Positions 16,615 through 24,959 of a stretch of DNA of 64,000 nt are shown piece after piece. The position numbers and the translations under genes are program-made. The stretch is from Alistipes timonensis JC136. GTDB taxonomy: Bacteria > Bacteroidota > Bacteroidia > Bacteroidales > Rikenellaceae. The DNA lies in contig NZ_FNRI01000001.1 in the NCBI RefSeq assembly GCF_900107675.1, positions 558,001-622,000 on the forward strand. Direction: 5' to 3'. Position 1 is the stretch's first letter, and the number at the start of each line of letters is the position of its first letter. Below the pieces are notes generated by a model. The model was not told the DNA's origin and made no database searches. It saw only the letters and a list, made by a program, of their open reading frames with translations.

Positions 16615-17496
16615 ATGAAAGGCATTGTCTTGGCGGGAGGCTCGGGAACGCGCCTCTATCCGATAACCAAAGGGGTCAGCAAACAACTGCTCCCTATTTA
16701 TGACAAACCGATGGTCTATTACCCGCTGTCGGCGCTGATGCTCGCCGGCATCCGCGACATACTCGTCATCTCGACCCCCGCCGACCTGCCGGCTTTCCGC
16801 CGCCTGCTGGGCGACGGCTCGGATTACGGCGTACGGTTCTCCTATGCCGAACAGCCCTCGCCCGACGGACTGGCGCAGGCGTTCCTGATCGGCGAGGAGT
16901 TCATCGGCGGCGACTCGGTATGTCTGGTGCTGGGCGACAACATCTTCCACGGCTCGGGCTTCACGGGAATGCTCCGGGAAGCCGTGCGGACGGCTGAAGA
17001 AGAACAGAAAGCGACGATCTTCGGCTACCGCGTCGAGGACCCCGAGCGTTACGGCGTGGCGGAATTCGACGCCGCAGGCAACTGCCTCTCGATCGAGGAG
17101 AAGCCCGCGCATCCGAAATCCAATTACGCCGTCGTGGGTCTCTATTTCTACCCCAACAAAGTGGTCCGGGTGGCCAAATCGATCAAACCCTCGGCACGCG
17201 GCGAACTGGAGATCACTTCGGTAAACCAGGCGTTCCTCGGCGACGGGGAGTTGAAAGTGCAGACCCTTCAACGGGGTTTCGCATGGCTCGATACGGGCAC
17301 GCACGACTCGCTGGCCGAAGCCTCGATCTTCGTGGAGGTGATCGAGAAGCGTCAGGGACTCAAAATCGCCTGCCTCGAAGGCATCGCCTACCGCAACGGC
17401 TGGATCACGGCCGGCAAGGTCCGCGAACTGGCTGCGCCGATGCTTAAAAACCAGTACGGGCAATACCTGCTCAAACTCATCGACGAACACAAATGA
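16615..17496 (+). CDS. rfbA: Glucose-1-phosphate thymidylyltransferase
   Basis: A 293-residue RmlA-type enzyme that makes dTDP-glucose from glucose-1-phosphate and dTTP, the first step of dTDP-L-rhamnose synthesis. The start MKGIVLAGGSGTRLYPIT holds the nucleotide-binding GGxGTRL loop, followed by KQLLPIYDKPMVYYPL. The sugar and metal-binding segments VLGDNIFHG and GFAWLDTGTHDSL are intact, and the length is that of the long RmlA class. The stop overlaps rfbC by four bases (ATGA). The gene order A-C-D-B with overlaps shows a single cytoplasmic pathway operon feeding surface polysaccharide or glycoprotein synthesis. Confidence 0.97.
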   Translation: MKGIVLAGGSGTRLYPITKGVSKQLLPIYDKPMVYYPLSALMLAGIRDILVISTPADLPAFRRLLGDGSDYGVRFSYAEQPSPDGLAQAFLIGEEFIGGDSVCLVLGDNIFHGSGFTGMLREAVRTAEEEQKATIFGYRVEDPERYGVAEFDAAGNCLSIEEKPAHPKSNYAVVGLYFYPNKVVRVAKSIKPSARGELEITSVNQAFLGDGELKVQTLQRGFAWLDTGTHDSLAEASIFVEVIEKRQGLKIACLEGIAYRNGWITAGKVRELAAPMLKNQYGQYLLKLIDEHK

Positions 17497-18056
17497 AAAT
17501 ATACCGAACCGACATCGAAGGGGTGCTGATCCTCGAACCCGACCTGTTCGGCGACGCCCGGGGCTATTTCTTCGAGAGCTTCTCCCGGCAGCGTTTCGAA
17601 GAGGCCGCAGGCGCGGTGGACTTCGTGCAGGACAACGAATCGAAATCCCGCTACGGCGTAGTCCGGGGGCTTCATTTCCAGCGCGGAGAAGCCGCGCAGG
17701 CCAAGCTGGTGCGCGTAGTCTCGGGCACGGTGCTCGACGTGGCGGTAGACATCCGCCGCGGATCGCCCACCTTCGGGCGGCACGTCGCCGCGGAGCTCTC
17801 GGGCGAGAACCACCGCCAACTGTTCATCCCCCGCGGATTCGCCCACGGATTCGCCGTGCTGAGCGACGAAGCCGTGTTCCAGTACAAATGCGACAACTAC
17901 TATGCCCCCGCGAGCGAGGACGGCATCGCCTGGGACGACCCCGCGCTGGGTATCGACTGGCGGCTTCCGGCCGACGCCGTCGTGCTCTCGGAGAAGGACC
18001 GCCGCCGTCCGACGCTGGCCGAAGCCGGAAAACTGTTTGAATACCGAAAACCATGA
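17493..18056 (+). CDS. rfbC: dTDP-4-dehydrorhamnose 3,5-epimerase
   Basis: A 187-residue RmlC cupin. The conserved segments FFESFSRQRF, QDNESKSRYGVVRGLHFQ (with the catalytic His in GLHFQ), the VVSGTVLDVAVDIRRGSPTFG strand pair, FIPRGFAHGFAVLSD and the Tyr region YKCDNYYAPASEDGI are all present. It epimerises C3 and C5 of the 4-keto-6-deoxyglucose intermediate. Its start overlaps rfbA and its stop overlaps rfbD, each by ATGA, so translation is coupled through the operon. Confidence 0.96.
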   Translation: MKIYRTDIEGVLILEPDLFGDARGYFFESFSRQRFEEAAGAVDFVQDNESKSRYGVVRGLHFQRGEAAQAKLVRVVSGTVLDVAVDIRRGSPTFGRHVAAELSGENHRQLFIPRGFAHGFAVLSDEAVFQYKCDNYYAPASEDGIAWDDPALGIDWRLPADAVVLSEKDRRRPTLAEAGKLFEYRKP

Positions 18057-18913
18057 ACATATTAGTAACGGGCGCCAACGGACAGTTGGGCTGCGAAATG
18101 CAGCGTTTGGGCGCCGTATCGCCCAACAATTACATCTTCACCGACGTGGCGGAACTCGACGTCACCGACGCCGTGGCCGTCCTCCGGGCCGCGGAGCAGA
18201 CCCGCGCCGAAGCGATCGTCAACTGCGCGGCCTACACCAATGTGGAGCGCGCCGAGGAGGACGAGGCGACGGCCGACCGCCTGAACCGCCTCGCCCCTGC
18301 GAACCTCGCGGCGGCGGCAGCCGCCACGGGAGCCACGCTGATCCACATTTCGACCGACTACGTCTTCGACGGAACAGCCCACACACCCTACACCGAGCAG
18401 GCCCCGACAGCGCCGCTGGGCGTCTACGGACGCACGAAGCTCGCCGGGGAACAGGCCGTCGAGGCATCGGGATGCAGTTACCTGATCCTGCGCACGGCAT
18501 GGCTCTATTCGGCATTCGGGAACAATTTTCTGAAAACGATGCTGCGGCTGACGGCCGAACGGGAGTCGCTGAACGTGGTCTTCGACCAGATCGGAACTCC
18601 GACCTATGCCGGGGACCTCGCGCTGGGGATCTTCTCGGTGATCGAGGGCCAACAGTTCCGCGGCCACGAGGGGCTTTACCACTTCTCGAACGAGGGCGTC
18701 TCGTCCTGGTACGACTTCGCCGTGGAGATCGCCGCGGCGGCCGGGCACGACAAATGCCGCATCGAGCCGTGCCACACGGCCGAATATCCGTCCAAGGCCC
18801 CCCGCCCGGCCTATTCGGTCCTCGACAAGAGCAAATTCAAAACGACGTTCGGCATCGAAATTCCCCACTGGCGGGAGTCGATGCTCTACTGTCTGAAAAC
18901 AATGCAAGCATGA
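18053..18913 (+). CDS. rfbD: dTDP-4-dehydrorhamnose reductase
   Basis: A 286-residue short-chain dehydrogenase of the RmlD type. The NADPH-binding motif VTGANGQLGCEM is at the start. STDYVFDGTAHTPYTE precedes the catalytic YGRTK (Y-x-x-x-K). LRTAWLYSAFGNNFLKTML and DQIGTPTYAGDLA are also family signatures. It performs the final reduction to dTDP-L-rhamnose. It overlaps rfbC and rfbB by four bases each. Confidence 0.96.
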   Translation: MNILVTGANGQLGCEMQRLGAVSPNNYIFTDVAELDVTDAVAVLRAAEQTRAEAIVNCAAYTNVERAEEDEATADRLNRLAPANLAAAAAATGATLIHISTDYVFDGTAHTPYTEQAPTAPLGVYGRTKLAGEQAVEASGCSYLILRTAWLYSAFGNNFLKTMLRLTAERESLNVVFDQIGTPTYAGDLALGIFSVIEGQQFRGHEGLYHFSNEGVSSWYDFAVEIAAAAGHDKCRIEPCHTAEYPSKAPRPAYSVLDKSKFKTTFGIEIPHWRESMLYCLKTMQA

Positions 18914-19965
18914 AACGCACCATCCTCATAACCGGCGGCGCCGGATTCATCGGCTCGCACGTCGTGCGGCTGTTCGTCACGAAATACCCCGACTACCGGA
19001 TCGTCAACCTCGACCTGCTGACCTATGCGGGCAACCTCGCCAACCTCCGCGACATCGAGAACGCCCCCAACTACACCTTCGTCCGGGGCGACATCTGCGA
19101 CTACGACGCCATGCGCGCGCTGTTCGCGGAATACGCCGTCGACGGGGTGATCCACCTCGCGGCCGAGAGCCACGTGGACCGCTCGATCCGCGATCCGTTC
19201 ACCTTCGCGCGCACCAACGTCATGGGGACGCTCACGCTCCTGCAGGCCGCGAAGGAGGTCTGGGGAGGCGCCTGGGAGGGCAAACGGTTCTACCACATCT
19301 CGACCGACGAGGTGTATGGAGCTCTGCCGCTCGGCGGCGGACTCTTCACCGAGACCACGCGCTACGATCCCCACAGCCCCTATTCGGCGTCGAAGGCGTC
19401 GTCGGACCATTTCGTAAGGGCTTTTCACGACACCTACGGGCTTCCCGCTGTGGTCACCAACTGTTCGAACAACTACGGGCCCTACCAATTTCCCGAGAAG
19501 CTCATCCCGCTGTTCATCAACAACATCCGTCACAACAAGCCGCTGCCGGTCTACGGCCGGGGCGAAAACGTCCGCGACTGGCTCTATGTCGAGGACCATG
19601 CCCGGGCCATCGACACGATCTTCCACCGGGGCCGCGACGGCGAGACCTACAACATCGGGGGATTCAACGAATGGCGCAACATCGACCTCATACGGGTTGT
19701 CATCCGGGTCACCGACCGCCTGCTGGGGCGTCCCGAGGGGACTTCGGAGAAGCTCATCACCTACGTCACCGACCGTGCGGGACACGACCTGCGCTACGCC
19801 ATCGACTCGCGCAAGCTCAAAGAAGAACTCGGATGGGAACCCTCGCTGCAGTTCGAGGAGGGCATCGAAAAGACCGTCCGCTGGTATCTCGACAACCAGC
19901 CGTGGATGGACAATATCACCTCCGGGGAATACGAAAAATATTACGAAGAGATGTACCGGCTTTAG
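18910..19965 (+). CDS. rfbB: dTDP-glucose 4,6-dehydratase
   Basis: A 351-residue extended short-chain dehydrogenase of the RmlB type. The N-terminal ITGGAGFIGSHVVRLF binds NAD. HLAAESHVDRSI, STDEVYGALPLGG and the catalytic YSASKASSDH (Y-x-x-x-K) follow, with NCSNNYGPYQFPEKLIPL and YVEDHARAID later. It converts dTDP-glucose to the 4-keto-6-deoxy intermediate, the second pathway step, although the gene is last in the operon. The start codon overlaps the rfbD stop (ATGA). No terminator is obvious directly after it; a palindromic repeat begins 63 bases downstream. Confidence 0.97.
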   Translation: MKRTILITGGAGFIGSHVVRLFVTKYPDYRIVNLDLLTYAGNLANLRDIENAPNYTFVRGDICDYDAMRALFAEYAVDGVIHLAAESHVDRSIRDPFTFARTNVMGTLTLLQAAKEVWGGAWEGKRFYHISTDEVYGALPLGGGLFTETTRYDPHSPYSASKASSDHFVRAFHDTYGLPAVVTNCSNNYGPYQFPEKLIPLFINNIRHNKPLPVYGRGENVRDWLYVEDHARAIDTIFHRGRDGETYNIGGFNEWRNIDLIRVVIRVTDRLLGRPEGTSEKLITYVTDRAGHDLRYAIDSRKLKEELGWEPSLQFEEGIEKTVRWYLDNQPWMDNITSGEYEKYYEEMYRL

Positions 19966-20027
19966 AAGCCGGATTTAGGGGCGACGGTGGCTTCGGAACG
20001 CTTTCCATCCTCTTCTGCGCCGTTCCT

Positions 20028-20132
20028 GTCATTGCGAAGCATCGCAGATGCCGTGGCAATCCGATCGGGAATCGAGACGCTGCAGATCCAGCGTGGATTG
20101 CCGCGTCGGACATGCGTCCTCCTCGCAATGAC
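20028..20132. repeat. Dispersed palindromic repeat (REP/MITE-like)
   Basis: GTCATTGCGA (20028-20037) pairs with TCGCAATGAC (20123-20132), and inside it GGCAATCC (20055-20062) pairs with GGATTGCC (20095-20102), giving a nested hairpin of about 105 bases. The GTCATTGCGA...GTGGCAATCC pattern matches a palindromic element that I recall as dispersed in many bacterial genomes. It occupies most of the 197-base gap between rfbB and the convergent ybaK gene, where no gene is seen. Confidence 0.65.
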
Positions 20133-20162
20133 ACGACTTATCGGACCCGCCCCGGCCCGGTT

Positions 20163-20660
20163 TTAACGTTCACCTCTCCTGCTGATTTCGGCGAACGCCG
20201 CCCGCACATAGGCCGCCAGGTCGGCGGGTGCGAGTTTGAGCTGCAGGCCGCGGACCCCGGCGCTGATATAAATAAAGGGGTGTTCGGAAGCCGATGCGTG
20301 GATATAGGTCGGAAAGGCTTTCTTCATGCCGATCGGCGAACAGCCTCCGCGGATGTAGCCCGTGACGGGCAGCAGCTCCTTCATCGGAATCAGGTCGACC
20401 TTCTTGTTGCCCGAGACTTTCGCCGCGGCTTTCAGATCGACCTCGTGGTCGCCCGGCACGACGCAGACGAAACAGCCCGTGCGGTCGCCTCTCAGCACGA
20501 GGGTTTTGAAGACGCAGGCGATCTCCTCGCCCAGTTGTTCGGCGACGTGCGTGGCAGCGAGGTGCTCCTCGTCCACCTGATAAGGTATCAGTTCATAGGC
20601 GATCTTCGCACGGTCGAGCAACCGCGCGGCATTTGTCTTTTCAACCTTCCCGTGTGCCAT
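20163..20660 (-). CDS. ybaK: YbaK/EbsC-type aminoacyl-tRNA deacylase
   Basis: A 165-residue protein of the Cys-tRNA(Pro)/Cys-tRNA deacylase family. It has the conserved TNAARLLD start, the VFKTLVLRGD segment with the catalytic-site Lys, VPGDHEVDLKAAAK and the G-x-x-P loop GGCSPIGMKKAFPTYI. It clears Cys from mischarged tRNA-Pro in the cytoplasm. The ATG at 20660 was chosen because a TACCTTTGC box lies 28 bases upstream and AAAGGA precedes the start; the longer reading from 20702 would overlap the promoter. It is divergent from the DUF5686 gene. Confidence 0.92.
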   Translation of the reverse strand: MAHGKVEKTNAARLLDRAKIAYELIPYQVDEEHLAATHVAEQLGEEIACVFKTLVLRGDRTGCFVCVVPGDHEVDLKAAAKVSGNKKVDLIPMKELLPVTGYIRGGCSPIGMKKAFPTYIHASASEHPFIYISAGVRGLQLKLAPADLAAYVRAAFAEISRRGER

Positions 20661-20687
20661 ATTGTTCCTTTTATCGGCTAATTTGCC

Positions 20688-20696
20688 GCAAAGGTA
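20688..20696 (-). promoter_or_regulatory. Promoter -7 box of ybaK
   Basis: The minus strand reads TACCTTTGC, a perfect TAnnTTTG match, 28 bases before the ybaK ATG at 20660. It fixes the start against the longer open frame. Confidence 0.65.
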
Positions 20697-20727
20697 ATTC
20701 AAATTACCCGAATGTGTACATTTTTGC

Positions 20728-20736
20728 TACATTTGC
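20728..20736 (+). promoter_or_regulatory. Promoter -7 box directly before the DUF5686 gene
   Basis: TACATTTGC matches TAnnTTTG and ends six bases before the ATG at 20743, so the transcript would be leaderless or nearly so. A second, weaker box (TACATTTTTG) lies about ten bases earlier and would give only a short leader. Confidence 0.5.
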
Positions 20737-20742
20737 CGCGGT

Positions 20743-23235
20743 ATGACGCAAAGGACGATTATCACGTTTCTGCTCGGAATTCTCTGGGCGGCAGGAGCCT
20801 CGGCACAGACCACACGTGTCCGCGGGCAGGTGACCGACGCCGCCGACGGAAAGCCGCTGCAATTCGTCAGCGTCGTATTCCCCGGCACCACGACGGGCAT
20901 CATCACCGACGAACAGGGCATTTACGCCCTCGAGACCCGCGACACGGTCAGCCGCGTGCAGGCCTCGATGGTCGGTTACGCCACGCAAACCCGCCCGGTG
21001 ACACCCGGGACCTTCAATCACGTGGATTTCGCCCTCGAAACCGTGGAGTTCGGCATCGGACAGGTGGTCATCACTCCCGGCGAGAATCCCGCGCATCCGA
21101 TCCTCGACGGCGTGATCCGCAACAAGCCGCAGAACGACCCCGACCGGTACGATACGTACAGTTGCCGCACCTATACCAAAATGGAACTCGACCTGACGAA
21201 CATCAGGCCGCAGTTCCGAAGCAAGCGTCTGCAACGCAATTTCGGTTTCGTATTCGATTACGTCGACACCTCGGCGCTCACGGGACAGGCCTACCTGCCG
21301 GCGATGATTTCCGAATCGACGGCCGACCTCTACCGCAGCCGCCGTCCGGAGTTCAAACGCGAGGTGATCCGCGCCAGCCGCGTCTCGGGCGTCGAGGACA
21401 GCTTCGCCGTGGCCCAGTTCACGGGCGGCATGCACGGCGACGTGAATTTCTACGACAATTTCATCGACATCTTCAACGTGCGCTTCGCCAGCCCGCTGGC
21501 CGACGGAGGCCGCGCCTTCTACAACTATTTCCTGGTGGACAGCATCACGCTCGGAGGCCGCAAGACCTACAAGATCCGCTTCCACCCCAAACGCCTCACA
21601 ACCCCGGTACTCGACGGCGAAGTCAACATCGACTCGGCGACCTACGCCCTGCAGTCGGCGTCGGCGCGCATGCCCAAAGGCGTCAACGTCAACTGGATCA
21701 AACACATGATGCTCGAGAACGAAAACCGACAGACCGACGACGGCTGCTGGTTCCGCAGCCGCGACCGCGTGTCGGCGGAGTTCTCCATCTCGGAGGCCGA
21801 CTCGTCGAAACTCACCTCGTTCATCGGCACGCGCGAGGTGGCTTACAGCGACGTGCGGATCGGCGAACCGATCCCCGATGAAGTTCTGCGCATGGACAAC
21901 AACGTCGTGGTCCGCGACGAACAGCCCGCCCGGCACGACGAAGCCTACTGGGAACGGATACGCCCCTACGCACTGAGCGAAAAGGAGAAGGGCATCTATT
22001 CGATGGTCGACTCGGTGCAGCACGTGCCCTTGTACCGCAACATCTACACGTTCATCAACACGGTGATCGTCGGCTACTGGAACACGAAATACATCGGCAT
22101 CGGTCCCTACTACAAACTCGCCAGCTTCAACAAGCTCGAGGGTTTCCGCATGCAGTTGGGAGGGCGCACGACCACCAACGTCAGCCGCACGGTGCGCATC
22201 GGGGGCTACGTAGCCTACGGCACGCGCGACGAGGACGTGAAAGGCGGCGGAAGCATCGAACTGGCCTTCAACCGCCGGCTGACGCGCAAGCTGACCCTCT
22301 CGGCCCGGCACGACGTGATGCAGCTTGGCGCCGGACAGAACGCCCTCACGGAGAGCAATATCCTCTCGTCGATCCTCTCGCGCGGCGACCAGCGGCTCTC
22401 GATGGTCAACCGCGGCGAAGCGGTCTACGAGCACGAGTGGTGCCACGGCGTGAGCTCGTTTGCCGGCGCGCGCATGCAGCGCATCTTCGCCAACCGCTAT
22501 GTCCCGATGCTGAGGCCCGACGGCACGCCGGTCAACTCGGTATCGGACGCCGCGGTAAGCGTCGGCCTGCGCCTCTCGAAAAACGAAACGGTCTACCGCA
22601 TGCCTTTCGACAAACAGTCGATGGGCTCGGTCTACCCCATTCTGACGCTCGGATTCACGGCAGGCATTCCCGATGCGCTGTCGGGCAGTCACGAATACTA
22701 CCGCCTCGACGCCGGCATCCGCTACCGGCCAGAACTGCCGCCGCTGGGCTATTCGGACATCACGGTGCAGGGCGGCCGCGTCTTCGGCAAGGTCCCTTAC
22801 CTGCTGCTGAAACTCCACGAGGGCAACGGCACCTATTTTTACGATCCCTACGCCTTTTCGTGCATGAATTTCTACGAGTTCGCCTCGGACGCCTGGGTGG
22901 CGTGGTTCTGGGAGCACCATTTCAACGGCATCCTGCTGGGACGCCTGCCACTCATCAAAAAGCTCAAATGGCGCGAGGTGTTGGTCTGCAAAGGGGTCTG
23001 GGGCACGCTGTCGAGAGAGAACAACGGCTCGCTGGCCGGGACGCAGGCCGACCTGCTGTTCCCCGTGGGCATGACCTCCGTATCGGACCCTTACGTCGAA
23101 ATGGGATTCGGCGTGGAGAACATCTTCAAACTCTTCCGTGTGGACTGCATCTGGCGGCTCACCCACCGCGCCCCCACGCCCGGGCAGGAGGTGCAGAATT
23201 TCGCCGTCAACCTCAGCCTGCGGCTCAAATTCTGA
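20743..23235 (+). CDS. DUF5686 outer-membrane protein with carboxypeptidase-regulatory domain
   Basis: An 830-residue secreted protein with a signal peptide (MTQRTIITFLLGILWAAG, cleaved near ASAQ). Residues 25-105 form a CarboxypepD_reg/peptidase-regulatory-like beta domain (VRGQVTDAADGKPLQFVSV, GIITDEQGIYAL) of the type found at the N-terminus of TonB receptors. The rest is the DUF5686 region of Bacteroidota, with many amphipathic strands and a C-terminal aromatic/basic strand (FAVNLSLRLKF) suggesting an outer-membrane barrel. No plug domain is seen, so it is not a TonB-dependent receptor of the usual type. The function of the family is unknown. A near-leaderless promoter precedes it. Confidence 0.82.
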   Translation: MTQRTIITFLLGILWAAGASAQTTRVRGQVTDAADGKPLQFVSVVFPGTTTGIITDEQGIYALETRDTVSRVQASMVGYATQTRPVTPGTFNHVDFALETVEFGIGQVVITPGENPAHPILDGVIRNKPQNDPDRYDTYSCRTYTKMELDLTNIRPQFRSKRLQRNFGFVFDYVDTSALTGQAYLPAMISESTADLYRSRRPEFKREVIRASRVSGVEDSFAVAQFTGGMHGDVNFYDNFIDIFNVRFASPLADGGRAFYNYFLVDSITLGGRKTYKIRFHPKRLTTPVLDGEVNIDSATYALQSASARMPKGVNVNWIKHMMLENENRQTDDGCWFRSRDRVSAEFSISEADSSKLTSFIGTREVAYSDVRIGEPIPDEVLRMDNNVVVRDEQPARHDEAYWERIRPYALSEKEKGIYSMVDSVQHVPLYRNIYTFINTVIVGYWNTKYIGIGPYYKLASFNKLEGFRMQLGGRTTTNVSRTVRIGGYVAYGTRDEDVKGGGSIELAFNRRLTRKLTLSARHDVMQLGAGQNALTESNILSSILSRGDQRLSMVNRGEAVYEHEWCHGVSSFAGARMQRIFANRYVPMLRPDGTPVNSVSDAAVSVGLRLSKNETVYRMPFDKQSMGSVYPILTLGFTAGIPDALSGSHEYYRLDAGIRYRPELPPLGYSDITVQGGRVFGKVPYLLLKLHEGNGTYFYDPYAFSCMNFYEFASDAWVAWFWEHHFNGILLGRLPLIKKLKWREVLVCKGVWGTLSRENNGSLAGTQADLLFPVGMTSVSDPYVEMGFGVENIFKLFRVDCIWRLTHRAPTPGQEVQNFAVNLSLRLKF

Positions 23236-23276
23236 ACCGCAGCCAATCCGATTTTGGAACCGTCAGGCTTTTTTTC

Positions 23277-23285
23277 TACCTTTGC
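23277..23285 (+). promoter_or_regulatory. Promoter of the HAD phosphatase gene
   Basis: TACCTTTGC lies 22 bases before the ATG at 23307. A TTTG at 23253-23256 sits 20 bases upstream of it, the spacing expected for the Bacteroidota -33 element. Confidence 0.7.
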
Positions 23286-23306
23286 GTTGCCAAAACAAAA
23301 ACAACG

Positions 23307-23966
23307 ATGAAAAAAGCAGCCCTGTTCGATATGGACGGTACGCTGGTGGACAACTCCCCGGTGCATGTCCGTGCCTTTGAGATATTCTGCGCCCGTTACG
23401 GCGTCACCGACTGGAAAGCGAAACTCGCCGACAGTTTCGGCATGGGCAACGACGACATCATGCGTGCAGTCATGCCCGCAGAGATCATTCGCGAAAAGGG
23501 CCTCGCGGCGCTTGCCGAGGAGAAGGAGGCCATCTACCGCGAAATCTACGCCCCCGACATCCATCCCGTCGAAGGACTCGTCGAACTGCTCGAACGGCTC
23601 CGCGCAGCGGGTGTCCGTTGTGCCGTGGGTTCGTCGGGCTGCAAGGCCAACGTCGATTTCGTGCTCGAAAAGTGCGCCATCAGCCCCTATTTCGACGCGA
23701 AGGTCTCGGGCGACATGGTCACGCGCTGCAAACCCGACCCGGAAATCTATCTCACAGCGGCCGCCGCGCTGGGCATCGTCCCTGCCGACTGCGTGGTCTT
23801 CGAGGACGCCAAGGCCGGCTTCGAATCGGCCAAACGGGCGGGTGCGGGCCGTATCGTGGCCCTGACGACCACCCTGCCGCGCGAGGCGCTGGAGCGCGAA
23901 ACCCCTGCCGACGTAATCGTCAACAACTTCGCCGAACTGACCGACCTCGGCGCCCTGCTGGCTTAG
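23307..23966 (+). CDS. HAD-superfamily hydrolase, beta-phosphoglucomutase-like
   Basis: A 219-residue HAD protein of subfamily IA. It has the nucleophile motif FDMDGTLVDNSP (DxDGT), a helical cap, motif II VGSSG, motif III Lys in RCKPDPEIYL and motif IV VFEDAKAGFESAK. The sequence pattern resembles beta-phosphoglucomutases and small-molecule phosphatases; the substrate cannot be told. The start at 23307 follows the promoter box and gives a normal family length, while an open frame extends far upstream without meaning. It is followed after 6 bases by the DUF486 gene. Confidence 0.88.
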   Translation: MKKAALFDMDGTLVDNSPVHVRAFEIFCARYGVTDWKAKLADSFGMGNDDIMRAVMPAEIIREKGLAALAEEKEAIYREIYAPDIHPVEGLVELLERLRAAGVRCAVGSSGCKANVDFVLEKCAISPYFDAKVSGDMVTRCKPDPEIYLTAAAALGIVPADCVVFEDAKAGFESAKRAGAGRIVALTTTLPREALERETPADVIVNNFAELTDLGALLA

Positions 23967-23972
23967 TGCACC

Positions 23973-24338
23973 ATGTTCAAAGGAATCGCCACCATTCTGC
24001 TGCTCGTCGTTTCCAACGCCTTCATGACGCTGGCGTGGTACGGACATATCGCCTTCAAATCCAAGCTCGAACGCTTCGGGATTCTCGCCATCGTCCTGCT
24101 GAGCTGGGGCATCGCACTGTTTGAATACTGTTTCCAGGTCCCGGCCAACCGCATCGGAAGCGCCGAATTCGGCGGTCCGTTCTCGATCTGGGAGCTGAAA
24201 GTGATCCAGGAGGTCGTGTCGCTCTCGGTCTTCACCGTCTTCGCACTGGTCTTCATGAAATCCGACACCCTGCGCTGGAACCACCTCGCAGGGTTCCTAT
24301 GCCTGATCCTGGCCGTCTATTTCATTTTCCGCAAATAG
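23973..24338 (+). CDS. DMT-superfamily small membrane protein (DUF486)
   Basis: A 121-residue protein with four hydrophobic segments and the DUF486/DMT_6 signatures WYGHIAFK, LSWGIALFEYCFQVPANRIG and IQEVVSLSVF. The family belongs to the drug/metabolite transporter superfamily; its substrate is unknown. It lies six bases after the HAD gene and is probably co-transcribed with it. Its last 42 bases overlap the 3' end of the acetyltransferase gene on the other strand, a tail-to-tail overlap of two credible genes. Confidence 0.85.
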   Translation: MFKGIATILLLVVSNAFMTLAWYGHIAFKSKLERFGILAIVLLSWGIALFEYCFQVPANRIGSAEFGGPFSIWELKVIQEVVSLSVFTVFALVFMKSDTLRWNHLAGFLCLILAVYFIFRK

Positions 24339-24959
24339 CGCCAGTTCTTCGGCCTTCCCGCCGCGGATTAGCGGCAGGGCCCGGCGGATCGTCTCCGCAG
24401 GCCACTCCCACCATTTTATCGCAAGCAGGCTTTCGACCGTCGCCGGGTCGAAGCGGTATTTGATGACCCTGGCCGGAACGCCTCCAACGATGGCATAGGG
24501 TGGCACGTCGCGCGTCACGACGGCCCGCGAAGCCACAATAGCCCCGTCACCGATCGTAACGCCCGCCATCACAACCGCTTCGTAACCGATCCACACGTCG
24601 TTGCCGACGACGATGTCGCCCCGGTTGTCCCACGCCGAAGCCACCTCCGACTTGTCGATGCCCCACTCCTCGCCCCAGAAAATCGGGAACGGATAGGTGG
24701 ACAGCGAATCGAGCGTATGGTTGGCGCTGTTGAACAGGAACCGCGCGCCGCAGGCCAGCGAGCAGAATTTCCCGATGACCAGCCGGTCGCCGTTCACCGG
24801 ATAGTGATACAGCACGTTGTTGCGTTCGAAATCGACGGGATCGGCCGCGAAATCGTTGTAGATCGTCCACTCCCCCACCTCGATATTCGGATCGCTGACG
24901 ACCTCTTTCAGATAGACCGTCTGCCGGTCCCCCTCGCGGGGATATATCTTATTTTTCAT
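24297..24959 (-). CDS. Vat/CatB-type xenobiotic O-acetyltransferase
   Basis: A 220-residue left-handed beta-helix acetyltransferase. IGKFCSLACGARFLFNSANHTLD contains the NH dipeptide whose His is the catalytic base in Vat and CatB enzymes. STYPF, the hexapeptide repeats IVVGNDVWIGYEAVVMAGVTIGDGAIV and VGGVPARVIKYRF, and the C-terminal LLAIKWWEWP all match the streptogramin A acetyltransferase (Vat) pattern. It would transfer acetyl from acetyl-CoA to a hydroxyl of streptogramin A, chloramphenicol or a sugar. Which substrate applies here is not shown. Its start overlaps the MFS gene by 11 bases; it is last in an operon with an efflux protein. Confidence 0.82.
   Translation of the reverse strand: MKNKIYPREGDRQTVYLKEVVSDPNIEVGEWTIYNDFAADPVDFERNNVLYHYPVNGDRLVIGKFCSLACGARFLFNSANHTLDSLSTYPFPIFWGEEWGIDKSEVASAWDNRGDIVVGNDVWIGYEAVVMAGVTIGDGAIVASRAVVTRDVPPYAIVGGVPARVIKYRFDPATVESLLAIKWWEWPAETIRRALPLIRGGKAEELALFAENEIDGQDQA

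Noticed and set aside
20704..23166. Reverse-strand open frame of 820 codons opposite the DUF5686 gene
   Set aside because: Same codon-bias effect; it also covers the divergent promoter region.
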